64,000 bases of DNA from Archivesica marissinica (Eukaryota > Mollusca > Bivalvia > Venerida > Vesicomyidae), in contig CM026390.1 in assembly GCA_014843695.1 (NCBI GenBank), positions 101,188,722 to 101,252,721 on the forward strand. Direction: 5' to 3'. The notes beneath the pieces are model-generated. The model was not told the DNA's origin, searched no databases, and saw only the letters and a program-made list of their open reading frames with translations. The translations under genes were made by a program, and so were the position numbers. Positions 1 through 10,379 of the stretch are shown one piece after another; the first letter of the stretch is position 1, and each line of letters opens with the position of its first letter.

Positions 1-1
1 G

Positions 2-1036
2 TCTACACCTACCGTCAAAGGCAGACACAGCATGAAGGCTATGAACCAACAGGCGCCTTTTGTCGCATTCACCAACCTGAACCACAGTCTACAAATTCCT
101 AATGATATTTCAGCGCCAAAATACATGTGCACGTCAAAACACAAATATTCCAAATCTGTTAGACCAATGGCAAAAGCACAGAAGAAGAACTTTGACTATT
201 ATTTTGTTAGTAAACCAGGGAAAGATGCTAATGTTGGTGCACACACTCAATCAGCATGGCTAAGTTCCCTCTGTGCACAACCAGTCAACGAAATATTTGG
301 TAAATACAAACGTAAAACTGAAGCGACCAACGTACCACGTCAAGTCCCAAGGAGCGGACATTCCACGCCCGGTGAGAAGGCGCTTCAATCTGCGTGGTCT
401 AGTAACGGCTCGAACCGCGGTACACCTTCAGTTATGTCGGTGTCTACGAAATCACGCCATTCTGCAACAGGAAGTTCAAGATTGTCAATTGTGGACCCAA
501 ATATCCGTACTTACGGCTTCGATTCCGACCCCGACAGAATTTCGGCTAATCCTGGATTTGCACTTATGCCAGTTTCTCCCTCGGATTATGATACCGACGA
601 CACGACAGTGTCACCGCGAGCGTCGCCGCTATTTCAGAGAGTGTTCAGAACTAATGTGAATGAAGAGTGTGCTGATACTTATGGTTTTATAAATACAAAC
701 GAGTATGTACAATACCAAAACGATAAACGTTTTCCTGAAATACGTCCTAGAAAGTCAAATATTTCCCCCAAAAAGAAACACATCGCCCTTGATGGACCTC
801 ATGAGTCTTTATCTATGGCAATTGCTTACCCAGTAAAGTCATCTGACCTTGTGGAAAGCCCAATGCACATCATATCTCTCGGACAAGGAGTAAGTCGTTA
901 TGACTCGGAGTCTGGACAAAGACTAAATCGTGACGACTCGGAGCCTATAGAATCGGCAGATCGCAAAGTGTGTTCGTATCGCATGCCATTAACGTCATTG
1001 ACATTGTCGCGCCTGGAGTTACAAGAGACGGGCTAA
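2..1036 (+). CDS. 3' terminal coding exon of an unrecognised Ser-rich protein (partial)
   Basis: The frame is open from the left edge of the window to the TAA at 1034-1036, about 345 residues. A Met codon sits at 32 but the frame runs upstream of it, so this is probably a terminal exon whose 5' part lies outside the window; CAG at 28-30 is a possible acceptor. The product is rich in Ser, Pro, Arg and Asp, with clusters such as SPSDYDTDDTTVSPRASP and RPRKSNISPKKKH, and has no hydrophobic segment or recognisable fold. It looks like a disordered cytoplasmic or nuclear tail. Use of the frame is supported by its length in otherwise stop-rich DNA. The last 17 or so codons lie inside the first unit of a 67-bp tandem repeat. 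I do not recognise the family. Confidence 0.55.
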   Translation, partial: STPTVKGRHSMKAMNQQAPFVAFTNLNHSLQIPNDISAPKYMCTSKHKYSKSVRPMAKAQKKNFDYYFVSKPGKDANVGAHTQSAWLSSLCAQPVNEIFGKYKRKTEATNVPRQVPRSGHSTPGEKALQSAWSSNGSNRGTPSVMSVSTKSRHSATGSSRLSIVDPNIRTYGFDSDPDRISANPGFALMPVSPSDYDTDDTTVSPRASPLFQRVFRTNVNEECADTYGFINTNEYVQYQNDKRFPEIRPRKSNISPKKKHIALDGPHESLSMAIAYPVKSSDLVESPMHIISLGQGVSRYDSESGQRLNRDDSEPIESADRKVCSYRMPLTSLTLSRLELQETG

Positions 1037-1505
1037 CAGGAAAGTTACATTGCCATTAACGTCATTGACAGTGTCGCGCCTGTAGCTACAAGAGACGGGC
1101 TAACATGAAAGTTACATAGCCATTAACGTCATTGACATTGTCGCGCCTGGAGTTACAAGAGTCGGGTTAACAGGACATTTCTAGTTCTATTCTACACGCT
1201 TCATACATGCATGTATGCGTTATAGTGAACATATCTATTTAATCGTGGGAATACACTTCATTATGTCGGGCTAACAGGAAAGCTCCATTGCCATTAGCGT
1301 CATTGACAGTGTCACGCCTGTAGTTAAAAGAGTCGGGTTAACAGGAAAGTTCCATTGCCACTAACGTCATTGACAGTGTCGCGCCTGGAGTTACAAGAGT
1401 CGGGCTAACAGGACACTTCTAGTTCTATTCTACACGCTTCATACATGCATGTGCATTATAGTGAACATATCTATTTAATCGTGGGAATACACTTCATTAT
1501 GTCAG
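983..1505 (+). repeat. 67-bp tandem repeat with a nested longer duplication, overlapping the stop codon
   Basis: Units of about 67 bp carrying CCATTAACGTCATTGACA, TCGCGCCTGGAGTTACAAGA and GGGCTAACAGGAAAGTT start near 984, 1052 and 1119 and again near 1290 and 1357. A block of about 100 bp (TTCTAGTTCTATTCTACACG through CACTTCATTATGTC) is present at about 1166-1265 and again at about 1410-1502, so a unit of about 245 bp was duplicated as well. The stop codon of the upstream reading frame lies in the first unit. Confidence 0.85.
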
Positions 1506-1948
1506 TAGATGTGCTTTATCGCATTGCTTGTTATATGTTTGTTTATTTTTTAGTGTTTCGTGTTTTTGAATACAATTATGCGAAATACACTGAGTGATGG
1601 ACTGCGACCAGACAAGGTGCCAATTAATATTAATGCTAATGCCAAGTAATGCTTAACTCAACATTATTTGCATTATTAATTATATTTTTTGTATGTGATG
1701 CTCGATGGATTCGCTTATTTGTTTTTATCAATATCTACAATGTGTATATACAACATGCTAAGCATTCAACAACATAAGCATTATTTAAATTGTAATAATA
1801 CATAATTAATGATAATTTAATGTATTATGTGTCCCAAAATGCCATTCATTCTAACCATTATTTGAATTACTTTGTGTCACCTTTGCTTAAAATGAGTTCA
1901 CGCTAAAGCATGTATGTGCTCGAGATAAATCAAGAGCGTGTGTGTGTG
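1506..1948. other. AT-rich stretch without recognisable gene
   Basis: Contains runs of T and A and many stops in all frames. It could hold the 3' UTR of the gene that ends at 1036, but no canonical AATAAA with a clear cleavage context was seen. Confidence 0.5.
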
Positions 1949-2216
1949 TTTTACGTTTATTTATCGTCGCTACCGGTTGCCCATATGAGCGACGCCTCCT
2001 GAAGAGATTAGTAATTTTAGATTGTTGGAGGATAGTGCAATGATACAGACAGATACCCATTCAAGAGTCACATCTGGATTTTTTAAGTGCACGGTGTAAA
2101 GCACCGACACGATACCTCGGTTTAAAGACGTAATTTTATTAGTCAGACGGGGGATCGAACCTGCGATCCCTGGATTACCAGGCCAGCGTGTTACCACTGG
2201 ACTACATATCCGTCTG
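1949..2216 (-). mobile_element. tRNA-derived SINE, family A, full length
   Basis: Read on the minus strand it starts with a tRNA-like head: box A-like GTAGTCCAGTGG, box B GGTTCGATCCC, and a stem-loop CTGGC..ACCAG-like arm. A unique body follows, and the end is GGTAGCGACGATAAATAAACG. The same element occurs on the plus strand at 60501-60783 and, damaged, at 2288-2440 and 34132-34374. It carries no coding capacity and would be copied by a LINE enzyme in trans. Confidence 0.85.
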
Positions 2217-2287
2217 TTATTTAGGCAGACTGTATTTCTTTGCATATATTTGCGGAATGTATGATGACAGGACTAACTACCGCTAAC

Positions 2288-2440
2288 TATCGTCGCTACC
2301 GGTTGCCCATATGAGCGACGCCTTAGTTAATTTAGATTTTGGAGGATAGTGCATGATACAGATAGAAACCCATTCTAGAGACTCCTCTGGTTCGTTTACG
2401 TGCACGATGTAAAGCACCGACACAAGACCTCGGTACAAAA
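2288..2440 (-). mobile_element. 5'-truncated SINE family A copy
   Basis: The 3' body and tail match the copy at 1949-2216 (ATCGTCGCTACCGGTTGCCC, then GCGACGCC and GGAGGATAGTGCA), but the tRNA-like head is absent and the copy fades after GTAAAGCACCGACACAAGAC. Truncation at the head end is usual for SINE insertions. Confidence 0.75.
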
Positions 2441-3016
2441 CCGACCAGTATATATGTTGGTACTTGTAACAATAAAGCGGTGTTCTCCTCGTCAGATAAT
2501 GCCTCAATGCCATGAAGTAATTTATGTGAACTAAGTGGATGGAATATACGAGTATTGGTAAATAGAGAATGTCGTTCGTTCCTATGGACTATAAAGGATA
2601 CATCAGACCGTTTAAAGTTTAGAAGGAGTACGCGTCCAGACTGTTACAAAAATATTATAACGACATATGGAAAGAACGAAAATAATTATAAGATTAATTA
2701 TGTTCCCAACATTAATGGGACCTTGGTGTCGTCGCCGTTAAGGCAAGTTTATTTTAGACGTTTATAAATATCGCTATTTACACGCGTAACAGCTATTGGG
2801 ATATATGCCAAACAACAACTGTGACATTGATAAAAACCAATTGGTAAACATTGACAAATATAATGCATTGGGTAATGAATAAATATATCTATATGCAGAA
2901 CAAGCGCAAATATAGACCGATAATAGCGTGCAGTAGCTACATTGTATGCATTGAAATATACGAGAAACATGCCTTCACCAGACCGAAATAGTACTAGAGA
3001 TAATCTATAAAGCCCA
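2441..3016. other. Unassigned intergenic DNA
   Basis: Short open frames on both strands have no similarity I recognise and no splice context. Nothing else seen. Confidence 0.5.
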
Positions 3017-3595
3017 CACAATTCCTATTCAGTTATATTTGTAAGCCCGCATGCTCTGGCTACAATTCCTATTCAGTTATGTTTGTAAGCCCGCATGGTC
3101 TGGCTACAATTCCTATTCAGTTATGTTTGTAAGCCCGCATGCTCTGGCTACAATTCCTATTCAGTTATGTTTGTAAGCCCGCATTGTCTGACTACAATTC
3201 CTATTCAGTTATGTGTGTAAGCCCGCATGCTATGGCTACAATTCCTATTCAGTTATGTTTGTAAGCTCGCATGCTCTGGCTACAATTCCTATTCAGTTAT
3301 GTCTGTAAGCCCGCATGCTCTGGCTACAATTCCTATTCAGTTATGTGTGTAAGTCCGCATGCTCTGGCTACAATTCCTATTCAGTTATGTTTATAAGCTC
3401 GCATGCTCTGGCTACAATTCCTATTCAGTGATGTTTGTAAGTCCGAATGCTCTGGCTACAATTACTATTCAGTTATGTTTGTAAGCCCGCATGGTCTGAC
3501 TACAATTCCTATTCAGTGATGTGTGTAAGCCCGCATGCTCTGGCTACAATTCCTACTCAGTTATGTTTGTAAGCCCGCATGCTCTGGCTACATCT
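3017..3595. repeat. 44-bp minisatellite, about 13 copies
   Basis: Unit TACAATTCCTATTCAGTTAT followed by GTTTGTAAGCCCGCATGCTC and TGGC. Consecutive units start 44 bp apart (for example 3061 and 3105). Units differ by scattered substitutions, such as GGTCTGAC for GCTCTGGC and GTGATG for GTTATG. Confidence 0.93.
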
Positions 3596-3674
3596 GGCTA
3601 CGATCACCAGATGGGTGTGTGGAACCAATGTATGCCCCACAGTGGAGCGGGGATAGTATCTGTGTTGGTGCTCT

Positions 3675-3911
3675 GTTAGAGACAGAGGTCGGACATTTAC
3701 TGATAACGCATATATGTGCTATGATGTAGCTGTTAGAGACAGCGGTTGGACATTTACTGATAACGCATACATGTGCTATGATGTAGCTGTTAGAGACAGC
3801 AGTTGGACATTTACTGATAACGCATATATGTGCTATGATGTAGCTGTTAGAGACAGTGGTTGGACATTTACTGATAACGCATATATGTGCTATGATGTAG
3901 CTGTTCAGTCA
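3675..3911. repeat. 57-bp minisatellite, four copies, open frame
   Basis: Unit begins GTTAGAGACAG, followed by TTGGACATTTACTGATAACG and ending TGCTATGATGTAGCT. Copies start at 3675, 3732, 3789 and 3846. Since 57 is 19 codons, the plus strand is open across the array (repeating WTFTDNAYMCYDVAVRDS) and stops at 3957-3959. No splice sites or protein family support a coding role. Confidence 0.9.
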
Positions 3912-3996
3912 GTTTGCCAGTTCGTCTACAAAGAACAAAATTGCCTAATGAGTATTTAGGTAAACATGTTATGTAGATAACCAGGCGTTCCACATA

Positions 3997-4551
3997 CAGT
4001 CAAACCTGTCTTACACACAGGTGGCTGCATAAGCGATGTATACTGTAAAATAGGAGAGAAACTATATAAGCTCTGCTTCCGTTGTAATCCTTTCCTATAT
4101 ACTTACTTCTTTGATTTCGTGTACATGTATTGTTTTGTGAATGTATATAGTGGAATAAATATGCTTAAACCAAATGTAAAATAAAACAACATATTGGGAA
4201 TGTGGAAACTAACTGGCTGCTTAACTCTTTCACTGCCAAATTGTTTAAATCGCTTTTGCAAACAACTTAGATCCAGACCAGCCGCAGCGTAACGCTGCGT
4301 CTGATCAGGATCTAAGTTGTTTGCTTCTCTGCCCAGTGCTTTAGCACTCCTATCCTAGTAGCAAATAGCACAGAGCCTGATCAGCACGCAGCGTTACGCT
4401 GCGGTTGATCTGGCTCTATGCTGTTTGCAAATGTGTATTTATGCGACTTCGGCAGTGAAAGAGTTAATACAGAGTGGCTGTTTAATACAGGTTGGTTGCT
4501 TAATATAGGTTGCCTGCTGACTAGAAGTGACCACTAACACAGGTTTGACTG
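3997..4551. mobile_element. MITE family A' (TA target, CAGTCAAACCTGT ends), carrying an inner MITE
   Basis: Terminal inverted repeats CAGTCAAACCTGT (3997-4009) and ACAGGTTTGACTG (4539-4551) are flanked by TA on the left and TTA on the right, as in Tc1/mariner/pogo-type elements. The interior has short repeats of the type TGGCTGCTTAATACAGGT. A second copy lies at 59840-60244. No transposase is present. Confidence 0.75.
4221..4467. mobile_element. Inner MITE with TTAA ends and nested hairpins
   Basis: TTAACTCTTTCACTGCC (4221-4237) pairs with GGCAGTGAAAGAGTTAA (4451-4467). The TTAA at each end is the likely target duplication, as for piggyBac- or Kolobok-type elements. Inside are two further palindromes around GCAGCGTAACGCTGC, with flanks of the type AACTTAGATCC / GGATCTAAGTT. 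The related copy at 59974-60214 has the same architecture with different palindrome sequence. Confidence 0.75.
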
Positions 4552-4881
4552 TTAGTGATTTTAGTATGCATACATTAATTGCGAACAGCAATACAGATGA
4601 TCGTGTGTTAAATCAACAATGGTCAGTTAGTTGCAAGCTCTAATGTTAAAACAGTTATTACTTTTGTATTAAAGCAGTAGTTGCATATTGAATCATTGTT
4701 TGATGTAATAGTTGGGCCTACATGGCCAAGTGTTACTGTCGTTCACTCCAAGTCATTTATCGCTCACCGCTGCAGGTTCGAAGATGTATTATAGTTAATT
4801 ATGAGTTATTCTATGTTAATAAATTCTGGAAATTAAGTTTTGTTTTATTTATGTTACTGATGCAATACACTGTTACTTAAG
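4552..4881. other. Unassigned AT-rich DNA
   Basis: No open frame, repeat or RNA gene recognised. Confidence 0.5.
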
Positions 4882-5024
4882 AAATAATAAGTATCAACCG
4901 TGGTATATCGCAGAATAACCCGAGTTTGAAGTTCTTATACGTAGAAATATATGATATATTTCTATGCATAAGAACGACACACGAGGGTTATTCTGCGATA
5001 TACCACGGTTGATACTTATTATTT
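4882..5024. repeat. Long inverted repeat with 40-bp perfect arms
   Basis: The left arm (4882-4921, AAATAATAAGTATCAACCGT then GGTATATCGCAGAATAACCC) is the exact reverse complement of 4985-5024. The 63-bp centre is itself partly palindromic (GTTCTTATACGTAGAAATAT against ATATTTCTATGCATAAGAAC). A further copy of GGTATATCGCAGAATAACCC lies near 5419-5438, and GTCGTGTTAGAAT (about 5480) is inverted relative to ATTCTAACACGAC (about 5027). The whole 4.88-5.51 kb stretch therefore looks like one or two fold-back DNA elements. Confidence 0.85.
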
Positions 5025-6410
5025 CGATTCTAACACGACTTATTTATAATTTTAGACGAGAAAGGAGTATGTTCTTCAAACGCCGTGCATTTGGCTTTCG
5101 AAATTTACTCCCGCGTAAGGGGTGATGATGTTATTTTTTATGGAAAATATCAATCTAGTACATAAATGAACAAAAGTTGTAACTGATCAATAATTTTATT
5201 TATTTTGTCAAATAAAACTGTACAGAATAGTAACTGAAACGTTACTTAACAGAAAAACAAGACGGACAAGAGATTATCTGATTCTAAAAATAGCTCACTT
5301 CCGCGAATTCCCACGGTTGTATTTACAAACATCACGTGACTTTCATTCATAAAACTTTACACGCATTGTTTAAATGGAATAGCCAAAAACACGGTGCGCG
5401 CAGCATAGTTCAAGGTAGGTATATCGCAGAATAACCCGAGGTAGATTTTACTCTATACGTATGTATGTTATTAGCTGGGTCGTGTTAGAATTTAGAATAA
5501 GTTGCAAGTCAGTTAATGTTCACTATTGATAATGAACACTGATGTTGGAAATAGGAATTATACTTCAAGTACTTTGATAGACATACGTGCGTTCCAGTTT
5601 ATGACATATTCCTTTCACATTGGAGGAAGCTAGATTAGATATTTATTACTCTGTGTGAATATGCTAAGCGTAATCGCGTAAAGTTTATAGTTCCAGTGAG
5701 GTTCTGTTAAGACAACTTAAATCCCACTTGCGTGACACCACACGTAACACCCGTGTGCGTTTTTGGGTCGTTAATGGCCGGCGGCTGATGGGTAAATGTA
5801 AAAGTTCAAACAAAAAGTCAATGTTAAGCTCTTTTACTATACATGTATTTCTATTTAAACCTCAATTATATACTGATACTGGTCACCCGGCAACGCTCTT
5901 AATAAACCGCAATATAAAACCCACGTATCCGTTCGTAACGTTTGCTAGACAGAACCATGGCACATACATAATTAAAACCTTTAGAATAAAATCTGAATCG
6001 GCAGAAGCTTGGCAAATACCTTACGGTTAATGAAAATATGGTTGATTATATTAGATTTTCTTGGAGCTTTACAAATGAAGAAATACAATTCTTAGACGCG
6101 ACCGGAAGTAGTTAGATATGTCTGTGTTTTGACTTCCCCAGGTGAAATAGTCGTCCAAGAAAATGTGAAGCGAGTCAACCATGACATTTAGAGTCAGAAA
6201 CACAATAAATAGGCATGATATACACACATAAATGTCATAGAGATAATGGAAGTTACTGACTGTCCTGGATTTAGCGAAAAGGAGTGTAAAACTATGTCTG
6301 TCAAATGTCTAGCCAAGGAAGTGCAACCATTCTGTCACGTTTTATGAATTCTGAAATGTTTGTTGACTGTGTTCAATGTTCTACTTAGTGGTCCTGTATA
6401 CTAAGAAAGT
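5025..6410. other. Unassigned DNA, partly fold-back element, no supported gene
   Basis: Apart from inverted-repeat remnants up to about 5510, nothing is recognised. A 100-codon open frame at 5728-6030 has no family resemblance or splice context and is not called. Confidence 0.45.
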
Positions 6411-6411
6411 C

Positions 6412-6482
6412 CACATTGTCACACTACACAACATTGTCACACTACACACCATTGTCACACTACACAACATGGTCACACTAGA
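6412..6482. repeat. 19-bp tandem repeat, four copies
   Basis: Unit of the type CATTGTCACACTACACAAC, four copies with substitutions, the last reading CATGGTCACACTAGACCAC. Confidence 0.8.
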
Positions 6483-6974
6483 CCACCCTTGTCGTTGCCC
6501 ATTTGACACAGGGAACTAGTCTGTATACATATTATATACATATATAACAGTCCACCTTATATTCAGTCATGTGTGAATGTTGTCGTAGTACTACCGATGT
6601 GTGATAACATGTAGGTGTTCATATATCTTCACATATGTCACCCCACCCTGCAGTATACAGCTCAACAAATGTCACAATTCCATCATATTATAGCATATCA
6701 TCAGTAGCCACTACTGGCCACACATCAGTCAATATTACATTATAAGCATATATACCTCCTAATATATTAACCCATAAAACATGTGTCGGTGTTATTCGAT
6801 TCGTCGGATATATAAAAGAACCACCCTGGTTGCTTTTGGAATTAGGGTGTTTTCTGTATCTGTAGCCAGAACAGCCCTCCAAAATAATGACTAATTCCTC
6901 TTCGCTCAGACATCTACCAGTGGTGACTAAAATTAACCACTTAATATTACAACTTTAACATAGTTGTGGTTGTA

Positions 6975-7869
6975 CTAAAAATAATCATTTCTTAACAGTT
7001 CTCTGTGCATATCTACTATATTTCTTGACCGAGTGTTGTTGTCTCTCAGTTCATCGACCGATTGTAAAGGGAGATAACCTAGTACATTATTGCTAGCATT
7101 ACATATATTATAAACATAGCTTGCCTCTATTGGGTCAAGCTGCTGTCGCCATTTATTTGCTGTTGAATTAGAATTTGCTCTTTCAGTGCAATATGCACAA
7201 GTATCACGTGATGATGACGTCTGTTTGTCAATAAATACCTGCATAGAGTTGGCAAACTCTAGTCCAGCAAATTCAAAAAGTTCGCGTGTAGTGTCCAAAG
7301 GAAATTCAGCCATATCTTCATAGCGTAGGACTTTTAATCTATTTGGATATTGTCTTAGAATACGTTTTGAAACAGTTAAATCATTTGATAGTGCTGTACA
7401 ATGGTGCTGCACATTCCCGTGATAACCAGTAGATGTTGTGGCATTTATTTTCAACCTAGAGTCGTGAATTCCCCTTGGATCCCTAACAAGATGTATAATT
7501 TTCATATTTGGATACGCAGGCAATAACTTTGTGATATGTTTCATTCGAAGACGTATAAATTTTAAAGTTATTAAGGGCGCCTTTTGACAAGAACTTATGG
7601 CCATTTTGAGGCAATGATCTGCGTTTTTAGGATTGTCGTAATATTGTCGTACGTGCGGTTGGATAAAATCTATATTATTGAAAGTCACATTTCTACCATA
7701 GCTTGACAATGATTGGTTACTGCATTCATAAAACTTTTTCATAGTTTTTGTGTAAGTTCTATGAAATTCGTCATTTAAGCTTGGTAGACTGACAGCGTCT
7801 AGCTTGCATGTTAGCCAATTGTTAATTTCATCCAATGTTACTGACATGTTTTCAGAAGCCATGTAGTTT
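6975..7869 (-). CDS. Carbohydrate sulfotransferase, 3' terminal exon
   Basis: Terminal exon of a Golgi-type carbohydrate sulfotransferase (Sulfotransfer_1, CHST1/CHST3-like). Such enzymes move sulfate from PAPS to sugar hydroxyls of glycans in the Golgi lumen. The exon begins after a TTTATTTGCAG acceptor (7870-7872), completes a Lys codon split with the upstream exon, and ends at TAG (6975-6977), giving 297 residues. The 3'-phosphate binding motif is clear: IIHLVRDPRGIHDSR, about residues 234-246 of the visible protein. Downstream LKVLRYEDMAEFP and the C-terminal W-R-x-x-L segment are typical of the family, as are the paired Cys residues (DTCAYCTE). All expected core elements are present with no frameshift. 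The sugar acceptor cannot be told from sequence by eye. Confidence 0.85.
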
Positions 7870-8830
7870 CTGCAAATAAAGAAAACATGTTAAAACTGAG
7901 GAACATAAATGCATTATACATTATACATGTACGACAAACTTGTCTATGTGTATTTAACATAGTTAACTACTGTTGATTCATTTTATGCTGCAAATATGCT
8001 GAAGAAAGAGTCAATTATTTGTTGATATCAGAAGGTAAAACTTCGGCTTGTACTAATTTCACATTTAAATAAATTAATATCGTCTAAGCTATGCCAAAAT
8101 ATACTTACTTTGCTAAATTGGACACAGCTATAGCACATGCTTGTTTACATAATGTAAATTTAAAATGCTATTGGTCACAACTTGGACACCCTACGTCCGA
8201 TTTGGTAAGGTGGTTTTGTTTGTATTGTGTGGGGTCTCTGGCGACTCTCCAGCTATTATTGGCGGAGGAAGACCCGGATGCCCATCCAAGCAGTATTTCA
8301 GGCACGGCTGGGCACCCTAGTATAACCACCGACCTTTCGCAATCCAGCTTCCTTACATGAAATAATTTAGTATGTTAAAGATATTTTCGTAAAGCCTAAC
8401 ACTTGCAACTGATCTCCCGACAGACAAAGAAGATGGAAATTTAATTTATGCAAGCAAACTACTTGGTACGAATTTGCCATATGAAAGTTGATTGTATTCT
8501 AGATGATTGTAACTAGGCATAACTATGTCGGTAGATTACGTTCGGTAATTCGTTGTGATTACCTCCCATTTATAGTTCTAAATCTTGTTCTAAAAACCTG
8601 TTTCATTTCTTTTGCTGTTGAAATGCAATCTTTAAATTCCCATGCATATGGCAAATAAATACCTATTATTTTATGTTTTCCAAAGTTGAAAGCAGTAGAA
8701 TAACACATTTGATTTGTCACTGGTTTTTGTTTGAACTACTTTCAGAAAATAGTTGTTTCCATTTAGCATGCCGCATATGTTCAGTGTAGGATAACATACA
8801 AAGCACGTCTGTAACATTATATAAACTTAC
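7870..8830 (-). other. Intron of the sulfotransferase gene
   Basis: Donor GTAAGT (8830-8825) and acceptor TTTGCAG (ending 7870), both on the minus strand; the split Lys codon joins in frame. It holds a probable repeat fragment at about 8170-8360 and is otherwise AT-rich. Confidence 0.8.
8170..8360 (+). mobile_element. Probable SINE-like repeat fragment
   Basis: GC-richer than its surroundings, with GGTCTCTGGCGACTCTCCAG and ACCACCGACCTTTCGCAATC, which resemble segments of interspersed repeats I associate with bivalve genomes. Neither end is defined. The 89-codon open frame through it is not considered a gene. Confidence 0.35.
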
Positions 8831-9158
8831 TTGTATTTTCCATGAGCATACTCCAAAGTCAAATAAGTGGCATTGCTCCTCGTCAAGTGATTGAATGCTT
8901 CAGTTAAATACCGTATTGGTTCAAACAGGTAGAAGGTACCGGGATACTCCTGGAATAACGAACCTGTCAGTGTGGATCCGGTTCTCATATACGCCACTAT
9001 TAGCACTATCGTCTTGTTACTTAATACAGTTACATCCTTATCGTCGGTATTAGGACCGACATTCGGTAACTGAGTATCATATTGCAGCTCTCCGTCTACT
9101 TTGTAGACTGTGTTCACATTTATTTTATTGTTTGCTTCTGTATGGTTACCAATCGCAT
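8831..9158 (-). CDS. Carbohydrate sulfotransferase, internal exon with PAPS-binding motif
   Basis: Exon bounded by a TTTCAG acceptor (ending at 9159) and a GTAAGT donor (8830-8825). It enters with two bases of a split codon and exits in phase 2, matching the exon at 6975-7869. It encodes an Asn-rich stem followed by a hydrophobic strand and the 5'-phosphosulfate loop: VLIVAYMRTGSTLTGSLF, with RTGST at about residues 58-62 of the visible protein. FEPIRYL follows, as expected for this family. The N-terminal cytoplasmic tail and membrane anchor that Golgi sulfotransferases need are not here and no convincing upstream exon was found up to 10.4 kb, so the gene is incomplete at its 5' end as annotated. 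Confidence 0.85.
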
Positions 9159-10379
9159 CTGAAATGAAAGTTTATCATTATGCAAGTTGATATATCTTAC
9201 TTGTGTTGTGCACTCGCATACATGTAGAATTACTTTATTAATAAAGCTCATAAGGCGAGAGTTTTTCCTTTTTCTTTTCTCATACCGGTCGCAGCAGACA
9301 TCGGAAATAATCGAGGGAAAACGGTTTTTATTTTTCACTCCATCATTCGAAGATCGTAACGTATCGTGAACCTTATTTGTGCACTACCCAACATGAGCGA
9401 CATTGCCGCATCTTTTAATATGGTTTGGCAATATCAGCTAATGACAAAATCTGGTCCAGGCGAAGCCGATGAAACCTGATCAAGTTTCTCTAAAGATATT
9501 TCACTCCTAATCTGTCAATTGTATCGGTATTTGCCAAGGAATCGTACGAAGATTCAGTCTGATCTCTACTAGGTAGCACAGGGAAAGGGGAAACAATCAA
9601 AATAAGATTAACTGTTATATAAAAGCATATATTATCTATAACTACTTATTAGTTGGTGGTTAATTAACAAGCTACAATAGTTGGTCTCCAATGATAACTC
9701 ATTAGTGGGAATATAATGGAAACGAATGTAGGATCGCTATTTCTGGGAATGCAACTACCACAACACAATGCATTCATTTTTGAAGACATTTCTTATCATG
9801 AACCATTTGAGATAAACACATTGGATTTATTTTGATATGATGGCCATATTGAAAATGCATATACTGATATAGGCTTATGGAGCTGTTCGCAAATAACATG
9901 CTACTTTAAAATTGTATTTTGTATTTCTCTCTGAATACATTGTCCTGGGATATTCTGACAACTATGTAGCTGAATTGCAATGAAATCCAGTTTTGATGAG
10001 TAAAATAGGAACACTAATTTTGCGTGATACTTTGCCAGTTATCAGCAGGACGTTGTGAATGTTGTGATGTTGTCAGCAGAAATCCCTTCGATTGACGGAC
10101 ACACGCAGTACTAATGAACACGTGTAGGAGATGTTCTTGCCGAATATGAGGGGTGTTCAGACTGAAAACAAACTCAACTGAAACTGACAGAAAATATGAA
10201 TTTAATAATTAGACACTTTTCTTTTCTAGAAGCACTATTCTTTCATGATCTCACGATTTGGTGTAACGCAATGTTTGTGTCAATTTCCGTTGCTCCTATG
10301 ACCGTGCAATTTTACATGATCTTTCATTATCACCATTCCTACAGCATCAATACATTATCCGAGCGTTGTGACCTACTTT
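9159..10379. other. Unassigned DNA upstream of the sulfotransferase exons
   Basis: Should contain a further intron or the 5' exon of the sulfotransferase, but no exon with a membrane anchor and matching phase was identified. Small open frames look random. Confidence 0.5.

Noticed and set aside
3535..3959. Possible small repeat protein encoded by the 57-bp array
   Set aside because: Frame openness follows from the repeat length; no splice or start evidence, no family.
5728..6030. 100-codon open frame
   Set aside because: No family resemblance, no splice sites and composition like the surrounding non-coding DNA.
8091..8360. 89-codon open frame in the sulfotransferase intron
   Set aside because: Overlaps a probable interspersed-repeat fragment and is antisense to the gene.
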